The translations under genes were made by a program, and so were the position numbers. This document shows positions 13,734-21,230 of a stretch of DNA of 64,000 nt, in pieces (position 1 is the stretch's first letter; every line of letters starts with the position of its first letter). Origin of the DNA: Cerasicoccus sp. TK19100 (GTDB lineage Bacteria; Verrucomicrobiota; Verrucomicrobiia; Opitutales; Cerasicoccaceae); NCBI RefSeq assembly GCF_027257155.1, contig NZ_JAPWDU010000002.1, forward strand, positions 248,001-312,000, given 5' to 3'. The notes below the pieces were generated by a model. That model was not told the origin of the DNA. It saw only the letters and a program-made list of their open reading frames with translations, and ran no database searches.

Positions 13734-14009
13734 TCAGCGCAATTTTAGCGAATCGGCCTTAATGCCCTTTCCTCTATTCGCATTCTCTTTGTGTTCCGCT
13801 GCTGCGAGCCAGAACTGCGTCTCCTCGGTTTTCACCTTAAGGAAGCTGTTCAGGTTCCAAAGCACGGCCATCGTTAGTAGGGCTAGGACTAGTCCAATGA
13901 TTGCCCAAACGCATAGGATAACCAGCGAAACGGCTCCCGCTGTTTCTGCTGCTTCCATCTGCTGCTGCATCATTTGTTGGTAGTTTTGTAAGGCTTGCTG
14001 AGAGTTCAT
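13734..14009 (-). CDS. membrane protein of the prophage B lysogeny module
   Basis: 91 residues: a glutamine-rich N-terminus, one long hydrophobic stretch (about 25-60; VSLVILCVWAIIGLVLALLT), possibly a hairpin of two spans, and a charged C-terminus. It is transcribed with the repressor and away from the early operon, the usual place for prophage-expressed genes such as superinfection exclusion. That role is inference. Confidence 0.6.
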   Translation of the reverse strand: MNSQQALQNYQQMMQQQMEAAETAGAVSLVILCVWAIIGLVLALLTMAVLWNLNSFLKVKTEETQFWLAAAEHKENANRGKGIKADSLKLR

Positions 14010-14021
14010 TCGCCCAAATTG

Positions 14022-14060
14022 CGCTAATTGTTCAGGGAAACAATCATAAATAAATTAGCG
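14022..14060. promoter_or_regulatory. inverted repeat before the prophage B early operon
   Basis: CGCTAATT (14022-14029) and AATTAGCG (14053-14060) flank the AT-rich leader. The AAAGG ribosome site of the first early gene follows immediately. It may be an operator or a leader hairpin. Confidence 0.4.
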
Positions 14061-14071
14061 AAAGGAAATCT

Positions 14072-14299
14072 GTGATTATCGAGACTGAAATCAGCAAAGG
14101 GATGACCGCCGAAGAGCTCAATAAGGTGGTTGCACACATCAATGCCAACATCGCCTCTCTGCGTGAGGCTATCCAGCATCATCCGATCTTGAGTAAACCT
14201 TACTCAGAACAAATCCAAGCACTTGAAAATGCGCGATTCATCATCTGCTTGCATGCTGGCGCAACGCTTCAATTTGAAGACTTGGAGGCAGCGTCATGA
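14072..14299 (+). CDS. first early gene of prophage B, unknown
   Basis: 75 residues from GTG at 14072, preceded by AAAGGA. Mostly helical: KGMTAEELNKVVAHINANIA and SEQIQALENARFIICLHAG. The stop overlaps the next start as ATGA. No family recognised. Confidence 0.6.
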   Translation: MIIETEISKGMTAEELNKVVAHINANIASLREAIQHHPILSKPYSEQIQALENARFIICLHAGATLQFEDLEAAS

Positions 14300-14571
14300 G
14301 CTTTACAACAGAGCTTCAAAATCCATTTGGCTGTCGTGTTGTTCGTGTCTATTCTTCTAGGCAGTCCTCATTTGCGATCGAGCTATCATGCGGTAATCTC
14401 TTGATGCGCGATGTTCGTGACCCACGTCGCTCAAGCAAGGGAGAATTTTACGCAAGACGTTGGAAATCTTTTGACGCTGCACAGGCTTGGCTCGATCAAC
14501 GCAAGCAACAATTTCAGGCACCACAGTCTGAATCACAGAAGAACGCTAATAATGGAGGGGCGGTCAAATGA
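14296..14571 (+). CDS. second early gene of prophage B, unknown
   Basis: 91 residues, basic, with a beta-rich first half and a helical FDAAQAWLDQRKQQFQ end. Coupled to both neighbours by ATGA overlaps. No family recognised. Confidence 0.58.
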   Translation: MSFTTELQNPFGCRVVRVYSSRQSSFAIELSCGNLLMRDVRDPRRSSKGEFYARRWKSFDAAQAWLDQRKQQFQAPQSESQKNANNGGAVK

Positions 14572-14882
14572 TCGTCCCTCCTACAATTTCCCTCTCTGAG
14601 GTTGTTCCGTTCTTCGTGGACTTCCTGCCGGTGATCGTTGTTCTCCTCCTGATTCGCCCTACTCTGCGTTTCGTCCGCTCTCAATTCTTTACTGAGCAAC
14701 CCACAGAGCTAGATATTCAGGATTTCGCGGATTCGCTCCTTATCGACTCTCAAGCCTTAGAAATGGAGTTTGAGAACTCCGGCAGCATTGAGGCCTATTG
14801 GCGCTTTAAAGAGCGCATGGATATCATCCAGGAATTGGGCATGTTCTTGGATCGCCAAAAGGAATTGGAGGCAAGCAAGTGA
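14568..14882 (+). CDS. single-pass membrane protein, early gene of prophage B
   Basis: 104 residues. A span at about 10-33 (VVPFFVDFLPVIVVLLLI) is followed by an acidic helical cytoplasmic part. It ends in a GTGA overlap with the replication gene. No family recognised. Confidence 0.6.
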   Translation: MIVPPTISLSEVVPFFVDFLPVIVVLLLIRPTLRFVRSQFFTEQPTELDIQDFADSLLIDSQALEMEFENSGSIEAYWRFKERMDIIQELGMFLDRQKELEASK

Positions 14883-15934
14883 GTCCCCAAGTCCCTATTT
14901 TGATGGAAAAGCCAAAGATTGAGCCTATGGGCAAAAATCAATTCCGTGTTTGGTATACTCTCAATGATGATCGCCGTTTCCTAGATGCAGATTCAGAGTA
15001 TAAAGCTAAGCTCTGGTATCATAATATCAAGGAATACGGTTGCTGGTATGTTGACGGCAATCCATCCGATGAGATTCAACAGGCTCAAACTGAGCAACTA
15101 GAGGCTGATTTGGCCCAAGTGTATGCACTTCCCGATGGCGAACCCATCTCGGTTGAGCGATTTGAAAATGCCAACTGGTTTACCGATTACGGGGCGCATC
15201 TGAAGGTTAAAGACATCCGCAAAAAGGGACTCCCCACATTCCGCGATGCTCGCTTTATCACGCTAACCACTGATCCAGACCGCTATCCAGACCCGCAACG
15301 CGCCTATGAGTTGGGTAAGCGTCACTTACCTCAATTCGTTTATTTACTCTCTCAGTTCTTGGGCAAAAAAATCCCTTACTGTTGGAAACTCGAATTTCAC
15401 AAAAACGGCTTTGCTCACTGGCACATCGTTTTGATTCACCGTGAGTTCATTCCCTTTGAAATCATCAATAAATGCTGGGCTAAGGGTCGAACTGACATCA
15501 AGCGCGTGCGCAATAATGATTGGGAGTATTTATTCAAATACGTAGGCAAAGCCGTAGATCTTCCCGATTGGGTTCTCGATTACGAGCAAATCAGATTTTT
15601 CCAAGCCTCTCGGGGCTTCTATACGAATGTGCAACCGTGCGCTTCCGGCCGTTCCTCCGGCGAACATAAAAAGGGCAATGAACGAGAAAAACTCACCCTG
15701 GGGCAGAAAATAGAAAAATGGGGGCGCACGGTTGTTATTCGCCGCCCTGGGGATCGCTGCCGCATGCGTCAAGTTTGGGCAGATTCGTTCATGTCATTCT
15801 TTGTCGATCAGGGGCAGAAATTTTGCACGGAAATGCATCATCAAAAAGCAAGCAAGCGTTCTTTCCGTGGCGCTTGGCAAGTAATCACATCTAAAGACGA
15901 AGTAATATGGCAAATGCTGAAAAACCATCCGTAA
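14879..15934 (+). CDS. HUH rolling-circle replication initiator, prophage B
   Basis: 351 residues, GTG start in a GTGA overlap with the preceding gene. Motif 1 FITLTTDPDRYPDP (126-139), metal motif FAHWHIVL (His180, His182), tyrosine motif EYLFKYVGKA (Tyr217 and Tyr221, Lys224). The order and spacing agree with filamentous-phage Rep proteins. A long N-terminal part (1-120) of unknown role distinguishes it from the phage A protein. Confidence 0.82.
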   Translation: MSPQVPILMEKPKIEPMGKNQFRVWYTLNDDRRFLDADSEYKAKLWYHNIKEYGCWYVDGNPSDEIQQAQTEQLEADLAQVYALPDGEPISVERFENANWFTDYGAHLKVKDIRKKGLPTFRDARFITLTTDPDRYPDPQRAYELGKRHLPQFVYLLSQFLGKKIPYCWKLEFHKNGFAHWHIVLIHREFIPFEIINKCWAKGRTDIKRVRNNDWEYLFKYVGKAVDLPDWVLDYEQIRFFQASRGFYTNVQPCASGRSSGEHKKGNEREKLTLGQKIEKWGRTVVIRRPGDRCRMRQVWADSFMSFFVDQGQKFCTEMHHQKASKRSFRGAWQVITSKDEVIWQMLKNHP

Positions 15935-16191
15935 CTCTCGACTTCACACAGTCCTTTGAAGTCAAGGGAATCGTTCTCACTGCTGAGAAGCGTGAAACCA
16001 AAACCAAGAAGGGTGAACCTCTTGAAATCTGCAATATCATGCTCCTCGTTGGGGCTACTCCTGTTGCTGTTGTTGCAATGGATAAATCTGGCGTTCATTG
16101 CCCGAAACCAGGTGATCAAGTCACCTATCGCCTAACCCCTCCTATGGGTAAGCAGGTCATCGAGCTTAATGGGCAATTCAAGGCTGCATAA
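15907..16191 (+). CDS. single-stranded DNA-binding protein (pV-like), prophage B
   Basis: 94 residues. A short OB-fold-like barrel pattern: FEVKGIVLTAEKRETKTKKG, then ICNIMLLV, VAVVAM and DQVTYRL. Its start lies 28 bp inside the rep gene, so the two are coupled. Size and location next to rep match pV proteins, which sequester progeny single strands for packaging. Confidence 0.62.
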   Translation: MANAEKPSVTLDFTQSFEVKGIVLTAEKRETKTKKGEPLEICNIMLLVGATPVAVVAMDKSGVHCPKPGDQVTYRLTPPMGKQVIELNGQFKAA

Positions 16192-16207
16192 TCATGCTGT
16201 ATGGACT

Positions 16208-16257
16208 GCCAGCGCTTCCCCGATATGCCCCTTCAGGGGCATACGGGGGAGCGTGGC
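16208..16257. other. long hairpin downstream of the SSB gene, prophage B
   Basis: Three stem segments: GCCA/TGGC, CGCTTCCCCG/CGGGGGAGCG and TATGCCCC/GGGGCATA, closed by a TTCA loop, with single bulged bases between them: 22 base pairs in all, one a G-T. There is no T run. Its position right after SSB mirrors the phage A hairpin at 11661-11696. Confidence 0.75.
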
Positions 16258-16303
16258 GCCCTACCCTTGTTAATAGGCACTTTAACTTTCAATAGCGTTC
16301 TGA

Positions 16304-16573
16304 ATGGAAAAGCCACTAAAGGAATTAACGGCGCAAGACGCGCCAATCGTCTACAACGAATACGCTTCGTTTAATGAGCTTTATCAGAAGCTTATGAGCT
16401 TCTTGGAAGCAACTGAATCTCAGGTCCTCCCGAGTCAATGGCGCGGCTGGGCATCTTTGCGACGAAACGAGCTAGAGCGATACCTGCCAGCAATCCGAAA
16501 AGAGCATTCCAAACTCTGTGATCAACTGACCGTTTGCCGCGGCAAAACCTCGCAAACAACCATGCCGTTCTAA
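16304..16573 (+). CDS. small helical protein between SSB and coat, prophage B
   Basis: 89 residues, soluble, charged and helical (YNEYASFNELYQKLMSFLEA, RRNELERYLPAIRKEH). There is no hydrophobic span, so it is not a pVII/pIX candidate. No counterpart is seen in phage A. Confidence 0.55.
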   Translation: MEKPLKELTAQDAPIVYNEYASFNELYQKLMSFLEATESQVLPSQWRGWASLRRNELERYLPAIRKEHSKLCDQLTVCRGKTSQTTMPF

Positions 16574-16617
16574 ATTTCCCACTAAGGGAATTAACACAAA
16601 CATAAACAGTAAGTATC

Positions 16618-16926
16618 ATGAAAATGCTCAAGAAGATCGTAAGTAAGGCACGTGATAAGGTGCAGTCAGCATTTCGTAAGGTCACCGACTTTGCGAAAGA
16701 TGTCAAAACAGCCGTTGTCTGCATTGCACGCAACCATCGTCGCAAGGCTGCTTTTGGTGGCCTTACTCTCGGTGCCATGTCTCAGGCTGCTGCTGAAGTA
16801 CCGGCAGAATTGGCGGGTATTGTCACCGATGCAACCTCGGCTTGGACTTCTGTCCAAACCTTCATTGTGACCGTGGCCGCCTTTATGGTGATCCTCGGTG
16901 TCATCATGAAGATTCGCCGTGCCTAA
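16618..16926 (+). CDS. major coat protein (pVIII-like), prophage B
   Basis: 102-residue precursor. A long basic leader (about 40 residues, many lysines and arginines) precedes a signal core AAFGGLTLGAMSQAAA and a likely cut before EVPAELAG. The mature part of about 43 residues has an acidic start, one span (TSVQTFIVTVAAFMVILGVI) and a KIRRA tail, as in pVIII. The extended leader is odd; there is no later start codon that would keep the signal core. Confidence 0.82.
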   Translation: MKMLKKIVSKARDKVQSAFRKVTDFAKDVKTAVVCIARNHRRKAAFGGLTLGAMSQAAAEVPAELAGIVTDATSAWTSVQTFIVTVAAFMVILGVIMKIRRA

Positions 16927-16934
16927 TTGGCTTG

Positions 16935-16967
16935 GGGGGTGGTTCGTTCAATCGGGCCATCCCCTTT
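16935..16967 (+). terminator. terminator-like hairpin after the coat gene, prophage B
   Basis: GGGGGTGG (16935-16942) pairs with CCATCCCC (16957-16964), including one G-U, followed only by TTT. It is weaker than the phage A terminator but in the same place, so partial read-through into the adsorption gene is likely. Confidence 0.55.
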
Positions 16968-16980
16968 ACCTTATCTAGCC

Positions 16981-17049
16981 ATGGAATATGTAATTTTCAC
17001 TGCGGGCGTCATCTGCGCTTACTGCGTTTTCTCTACCTTTCGTCGATGA
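16981..17049 (+). CDS. 22-residue membrane peptide before the pIII gene, prophage B
   Basis: Starts at the ATG at 16981: MEYVIFTAGVIC followed by AYCVFSTFRR and a stop that overlaps the pIII start as ATGA. It is one membrane span with a basic end, a shortened version of the pVII/pIX type. The overlap and the matching 46-residue gene at the same place in phage A support it; its size makes it uncertain. Confidence 0.5.
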   Translation: MEYVIFTAGVICAYCVFSTFRR

Positions 17050-18815
17050 GAACGTTTTTTCTAATTTTCTTTTTCCTCCCTGTATTGGTTTTTGCCGAAA
17101 TCGTGGGTTATGAGTTCTCTAATGGCAGTAGTTGGCAATATTACTCGCGCAGCGTCGATCTTGAGGCACTTTACTTCGACTACTTAGACGATGGTGACGA
17201 TTACGGGCTTTTCACCACTGCAAACAACGGCTATGCACCGGTTAGAAATGTGACTGTTGATGGTGTGCCATTGGAAACAAGTGGATATGTCTTTGAGCAG
17301 GTGAATCGTTCAAATGAAACTTATTCACACATTTTAGGATTTCTTGTTACTGCTATTCCCAATCCACCTCAAAAACAGCCATTTTATGAGGCCTCAACTG
17401 GCCAATTTTACAACGGTTCACAGGAAACCGTTTCATATGTTCTCACGCTTACTAAAGAGACAGAAATGGGTCTTGAGAGTGAGCAAACACAGATTGATTT
17501 GGACGAAAATGAATGGTTTGATGCTAGTGCGGGAAGTCGTTACCCGATGGAAATTCGCGTTCAACAGTTAGTCAACGGTGCTACCGCTTCACTAGGTAAG
17601 GTTTCAGGTATCCCAACAGGTGAGTATTATGAGCATGAAATGCCTAGTGATTATTACGATATCGTCGAAGCTACTGGCACCGAAACTGACTTTGAAGATT
17701 ATGTTCCTCCTGTCCTTGACCCAATTTATGAATTGGATCGAGGAGACTTAGAGGGCTACTTCCCTGAGGGTTTGTCCAGCTTGGATGATTTCCAGCCCTA
17801 TGTTCCGATTGATCCTCATATGCCCCAAGAAGGCGATACAGAAGCCGATTTTGCGGCAGATAATGCACTGAATATCGAGAAGCTAATCAAGAATGATCAA
17901 ATGCTCTGGGAAGCAAGTAATAGAGCTGCAAATGATCGATTAGAGAAACTCGATTCGCGTCAGGCGCAACGGCATTCACAGTCGTTTCTCTGGCAACAAA
18001 AGCAGTTAGATACCTCTAGGGAGCATCTTCAGGCAACAACTCAGCAAACCTCAGATTTAAAATCTGAGTTTAACGAATCTCAAATGCAGCAATCAGAAAT
18101 GATTGATGAGCTGGGAAACGCAAATGATAAACTAGACGCATTGGTCGCAGATAGTGATTTACAAAATCAGCTTTACAGTGACACGCCTGGCACTTCGCAA
18201 ATGTCGGCAAATGGTGGTGCCGCTCAAACCGATATGATCTCTAAATTCGATGCCCTTACAATTCCCGGTGGTGTGCCGGATATTAATCCGGGCACAATGA
18301 ATCTTTCAGTTTCGCTCGGTGGAGAAACTATCAGCCTAAACCCCTTCGATTATTCGGAATTCAACGAACTATCATCTTATATCAAAAAATTGATTTTCTG
18401 GTTCGCCTTCTTGTTTTACTCAATTCGCTGTATCGATACGGTGGCTCACTTGAGCCTTGAAACGCTTCGCATGAAGCAAGCCAAGGGCAACAATGCTTTC
18501 GCTGGTACGGGTGCGCAAATCACGGCTTTAATTGCGGCGGGATTAATCACAGTCGCCTTGCTGACGGTGCCAACGCTTTTGATTGGTCTTTTCGATCCTG
18601 AATATGGGGGTCTTGACTGGTTTACGTTGGGTAATACTAACCCCCTCGATCCTAGCGGATTTTCTAGCTTTATCGAAATGGCTGTGGCCATGGTGGACGC
18701 CTTTATTCCAATGGTCCCGATTATCTATTTCGTTTTTCAGTGGGTCGCCCTTCGCGTGTGGGGTACTGCTGCAATTCTCGGTATCGCTTCACTCGTAAGA
18801 TTCATTGTCCCATGA
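17046..18815 (+). CDS. pIII-like adsorption protein fused to a pVI-like domain, prophage B
   Basis: 589 residues from the ATG at 17046, directly before a signal peptide (residues 1-17); a longer frame upstream is not coding. The first 90 mature residues match the phage A adsorption protein: YSRSVDLEALYFDY, DYGLFTTANNGYAPVRNV, YSHILGFLVTAIP. A charged coiled middle follows, then a span at about 447-466 ending SIRCIDTVA, as in phage A. Unlike phage A, the chain continues with two further hydrophobic regions (about 489-515 and 548-588), the last one ending FIPM...RFIVP like the separate phage A pVI protein. This is best read as a pIII-pVI fusion. Confidence 0.82.
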   Translation: MRTFFLIFFFLPVLVFAEIVGYEFSNGSSWQYYSRSVDLEALYFDYLDDGDDYGLFTTANNGYAPVRNVTVDGVPLETSGYVFEQVNRSNETYSHILGFLVTAIPNPPQKQPFYEASTGQFYNGSQETVSYVLTLTKETEMGLESEQTQIDLDENEWFDASAGSRYPMEIRVQQLVNGATASLGKVSGIPTGEYYEHEMPSDYYDIVEATGTETDFEDYVPPVLDPIYELDRGDLEGYFPEGLSSLDDFQPYVPIDPHMPQEGDTEADFAADNALNIEKLIKNDQMLWEASNRAANDRLEKLDSRQAQRHSQSFLWQQKQLDTSREHLQATTQQTSDLKSEFNESQMQQSEMIDELGNANDKLDALVADSDLQNQLYSDTPGTSQMSANGGAAQTDMISKFDALTIPGGVPDINPGTMNLSVSLGGETISLNPFDYSEFNELSSYIKKLIFWFAFLFYSIRCIDTVAHLSLETLRMKQAKGNNAFAGTGAQITALIAAGLITVALLTVPTLLIGLFDPEYGGLDWFTLGNTNPLDPSGFSSFIEMAVAMVDAFIPMVPIIYFVFQWVALRVWGTAAILGIASLVRFIVP

Positions 18816-18964
18816 CCATTGAACAATTACTTTTTGATAATGCCACCAATGCAGAGATTTTTGCATATGGATTCTGGTTTCAAGCAGTCCTTCAAGTTTC
18901 TTGGCTTTGCTTCCGAACTGTCCTGCGTCGCATCAATGGCAACTGCTCTCCTGATCCGTCATGA
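18812..18964 (+). CDS. small membrane protein between adsorption and zot genes, prophage B
   Basis: 50 residues from the ATG at 18812. One span AEIFAYGFWFQAVLQVSWLC is followed by the basic FRTVLRRI. ATGA overlaps at both ends (with the fusion gene and with zot). No such gene is visible at this place in phage A. Confidence 0.6.
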   Translation: MTIEQLLFDNATNAEIFAYGFWFQAVLQVSWLCFRTVLRRINGNCSPDPS

Positions 18965-20187
18965 TTAAGCTACTCACCGGAAAGCCACGCAACGGAAAGG
19001 GCTTGTTGGCAATTAAGATTATCTGCGACGCATTGATTGAAACAGATAATATGATTTTCACGAATCTGCCGATTCGCTTAACGGAATTGCAGGACTACGT
19101 AATATATAAAGGCAGACCAGATATTTTTGTCCAAGATCGCGTAGTCGAACTAACAAATGACTACCTAAATACCGTCATTCCAGACTATCGAGAGGGCAAG
19201 CGATTGGATTGTCTTCGTCATTTCTTTCTGCATAGAGCTCCTAACGTTGTTCTGCCGCTTTGGTCTGCCGATGAAGAAATTGATTGGTCCGATCACATGA
19301 AAGAAGATTGGTGGAAACCTGTAACCTTCGTCATCGACGAATGTCACAAGCTCTACCCCTCTAGGGACTACAAGAAATTTAGCCCACGAATCGAAGAATA
19401 CTTCGCCGAGCATGGGCACATGGGTGATTCCGTTTGGTTAGTCACGCAATACGTTGAACAGCTCGACAAGCACTGTCGTTCATTCCCCCAAGAGTTTATC
19501 GTAGTTCGTAACTACTCTAAGGAAAAACACTCAATATTCCGTGGCCCTAAGCTTTTCCGTAAATATACTTATCTGACAGCTCCTACCGGTTCAAATATGG
19601 ATCGTTCTGTTCACGAGCAAACATTCACTCTAGATAAGAAACAAGCCGAATGCTATCATACCTCGCGCCAAGGTGGTGATGCTGATAAAAACGAAAAAAC
19701 CAAAGGTATTTCCGTCTATTGGGTCATCCCTGTTGGCGTTATCATCCTGCTGGCCGTCCTTTCCGTTCCTAAGCTTTTCCAGTGGGGTATGGATTCCGTT
19801 TTAGGCAAGACCAAGGTCGAACAATCTGATTCTCCCTCTGCTTCAACTAATCAAACTCCCGCTTCCGCTCAATCAGATCAAGCCCACTCCTCTACCTCTA
19901 CGCATCAAAATAATGCCCCTCAAACCGGATATTACGTGTCAATGGGCCTAATCGATGGTGAACCGATGGTCCGTCTTGAATCTGGGGAAATCATCACTGC
20001 CGATGATCCTCGTTTGGTCGCCATCGATCGATACAAAACGGTACACTTGTCCGATGGCACGCGCTTATTTCGCAAGCCTTATTCACCCATGCCCGCCTCT
20101 GGCGATCGAGCGATTGCAGCTCAACCAGTTCCCGATTTAGAGAAGCCCAGTGATGAAGAAATGGGTATCGGTTTATTCGGCTTTTAG
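18961..20187 (+). CDS. zot: Zot-like filamentous phage assembly ATPase, prophage B
   Basis: 408 residues. P-loop GKPRNGKG (7-14), Walker B TFVIDECHK (122-130), one membrane span (about 252-271) and a serine/threonine/glutamine-rich periplasmic linker. The tail has VRLESGEIITADDPRL (337-352), the counterpart of the phage A VVLDDGRIITELDPRL. This is the pI/Zot extrusion ATPase that powers virion export through the envelope. Confidence 0.9.
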   Translation: MIKLLTGKPRNGKGLLAIKIICDALIETDNMIFTNLPIRLTELQDYVIYKGRPDIFVQDRVVELTNDYLNTVIPDYREGKRLDCLRHFFLHRAPNVVLPLWSADEEIDWSDHMKEDWWKPVTFVIDECHKLYPSRDYKKFSPRIEEYFAEHGHMGDSVWLVTQYVEQLDKHCRSFPQEFIVVRNYSKEKHSIFRGPKLFRKYTYLTAPTGSNMDRSVHEQTFTLDKKQAECYHTSRQGGDADKNEKTKGISVYWVIPVGVIILLAVLSVPKLFQWGMDSVLGKTKVEQSDSPSASTNQTPASAQSDQAHSSTSTHQNNAPQTGYYVSMGLIDGEPMVRLESGEIITADDPRLVAIDRYKTVHLSDGTRLFRKPYSPMPASGDRAIAAQPVPDLEKPSDEEMGIGLFGF

Positions 20188-20507
20188 CCGATCTGACGCA
20201 TGACCAGTGAAGGCAGCACGCCCCATCTTTCGCAAATCTCTTCTAGGTCGTGCCAGCTAGGCGTCTTTTCTTCCCATAGCGTGATGCACTCAATTACGGC
20301 GCTGTTGATGTTCGCTTGCAGCCGATGTTCTTCCTCGGTCACGCATGCGCTTTTCATTTGGTGCCCGTAGAATAGCTCGGTCCGTCCGTCCGTAAACCTT
20401 ACCGTGAATTCGTCTACGTGTTTTACGATTACGCCGCTAAGTCCGTTCCAAGGGCATCCTTCGCAGTTGATGATTACTTGCTCGCCGATCTTGTATCCAG
20501 ATTTCAT
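20184..20507 (-). CDS. minus-strand gene of prophage B with KOW-like module
   Basis: 107 residues from the ATG at 20507. Residues about 5-50 (GLSGVIVKHVDEFTVRFTDG) resemble a KOW/SH3-like barrel, and the end LEEICERWGVLPSLVMRQI resembles the phage A early protein at 12156-12515. Its stop overlaps the convergent zot stop by 4 bp. It may combine two modules that are separate genes in phage A. Function unknown. Confidence 0.6.
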   Translation of the reverse strand: MKSGYKIGEQVIINCEGCPWNGLSGVIVKHVDEFTVRFTDGRTELFYGHQMKSACVTEEEHRLQANINSAVIECITLWEEKTPSWHDLEEICERWGVLPSLVMRQIG

Positions 20508-20553
20508 GATATTAATTGATAGAGTTAGGACGCCCATCCAGAGTGAAGGGCAA

Positions 20554-20763
20554 TCCCGTTTCCCCTGCCAAGCGGCGAGCGAAGCTCTAAGCGTCACCGA
20601 AGCGGACGTCCGCAGGACGTGCTGTCAGAGGTGGAGATCGAGAGGTTGTTTTTGGAATAGCGGTCGGTTGTCGAAAAGGTTCCAAAAACAACCTCTCGAT
20701 ACTACCTTGACAGCTTCAAGCGAAGGTGTGGCACCGTTCTCCCCGCTTGGCGGGGAAACGGGA
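20554..20763. other. 210-bp nested inverted repeat (candidate phage B packaging signal or origin)
   Basis: Outer arms: TCCCGTTTCCCC and GCCAAGCGG (20554-20575, one extra base between) pair with CCGCTTGGC and GGGGAAACGGGA (20743-20763). Inner arms: an exact 21-bp repeat, 20637-20657 with 20680-20700, starting ATCGAGAGG. Between them CTGTCA and AGGT (20622-20632) pair with ACCT and TGACAG (20704-20713). On single-stranded DNA this makes a long branched hairpin, the shape of filamentous-phage packaging signals and plus/minus origins. Confidence 0.8.
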
Positions 20764-20849
20764 TGAACCCATGACTAAAAAGTGAGCAATGCGAGATATG
20801 CCACTATTGGAATCTATATGCACAATCTTCGTAACAGACCGTATTGGTA

Positions 20850-20868
20850 TGAGGGACTTTTCCCCTCA
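20850..20868. other. small hairpin upstream of the last gene of prophage B
   Basis: TGAGGG (20850-20855) pairs with CCCTCA (20863-20868). The following CCCCTCAAAATT resembles the CCCCTCAATTTT found in prophage A on the minus strand near 6830-6846. A shared nick site is possible but unproven. Confidence 0.35.
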
Positions 20869-20931
20869 AAATTGGCTGCATATAGGTGCTGCAAGGTAGG
20901 TTAAAGACTTTATTTTCGTCGTCCCTTCATC

Positions 20932-21180
20932 ATGGTCATTCGTCCTATAATTTGGGCTTCTCGTCGCTCGCTTCGTCAAGGTGAGTCATATAAGCTAAAA
21001 CTCTCAAATATTGAGCGGGGCAAAGTCTATTCAGCTCCTAGCAAGCCAAAAGCTGTAAGTCTTTCAAGATCTCTAGCTTCTACTTGCGCAAATGGCGCAG
21101 TTTTGGTATGGATTGGTCCAGATTTTAAAGGCGGCAGGGCATGTCGCAGGATTAGAAAAACTAATCAAAAAGGGCGTTGA
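20932..21180 (+). CDS. conserved last gene of prophage B, unknown function
   Basis: 82 residues, very basic. SRRSLRQGESYKLKL, KPKAVSLSRSLAS and GAVLVWIGPD line up with the last gene of prophage A. It lies between the nested repeat and the right att site, the same end position as in phage A. No family recognised. Confidence 0.65.
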   Translation: MVIRPIIWASRRSLRQGESYKLKLSNIERGKVYSAPSKPKAVSLSRSLASTCANGAVLVWIGPDFKGGRACRRIRKTNQKGR

Positions 21181-21230
21181 CAGCCTTGAAATTGGCAATG
21201 TCGGATTGTTTATTGGGCGCAAATTATTGA

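Noticed and set aside
16842-17045. Longer N-terminus for the phage B adsorption protein
   Set aside because: It would overlap the coat gene, the terminator-like hairpin and the tiny gene, and would bury the signal peptide.
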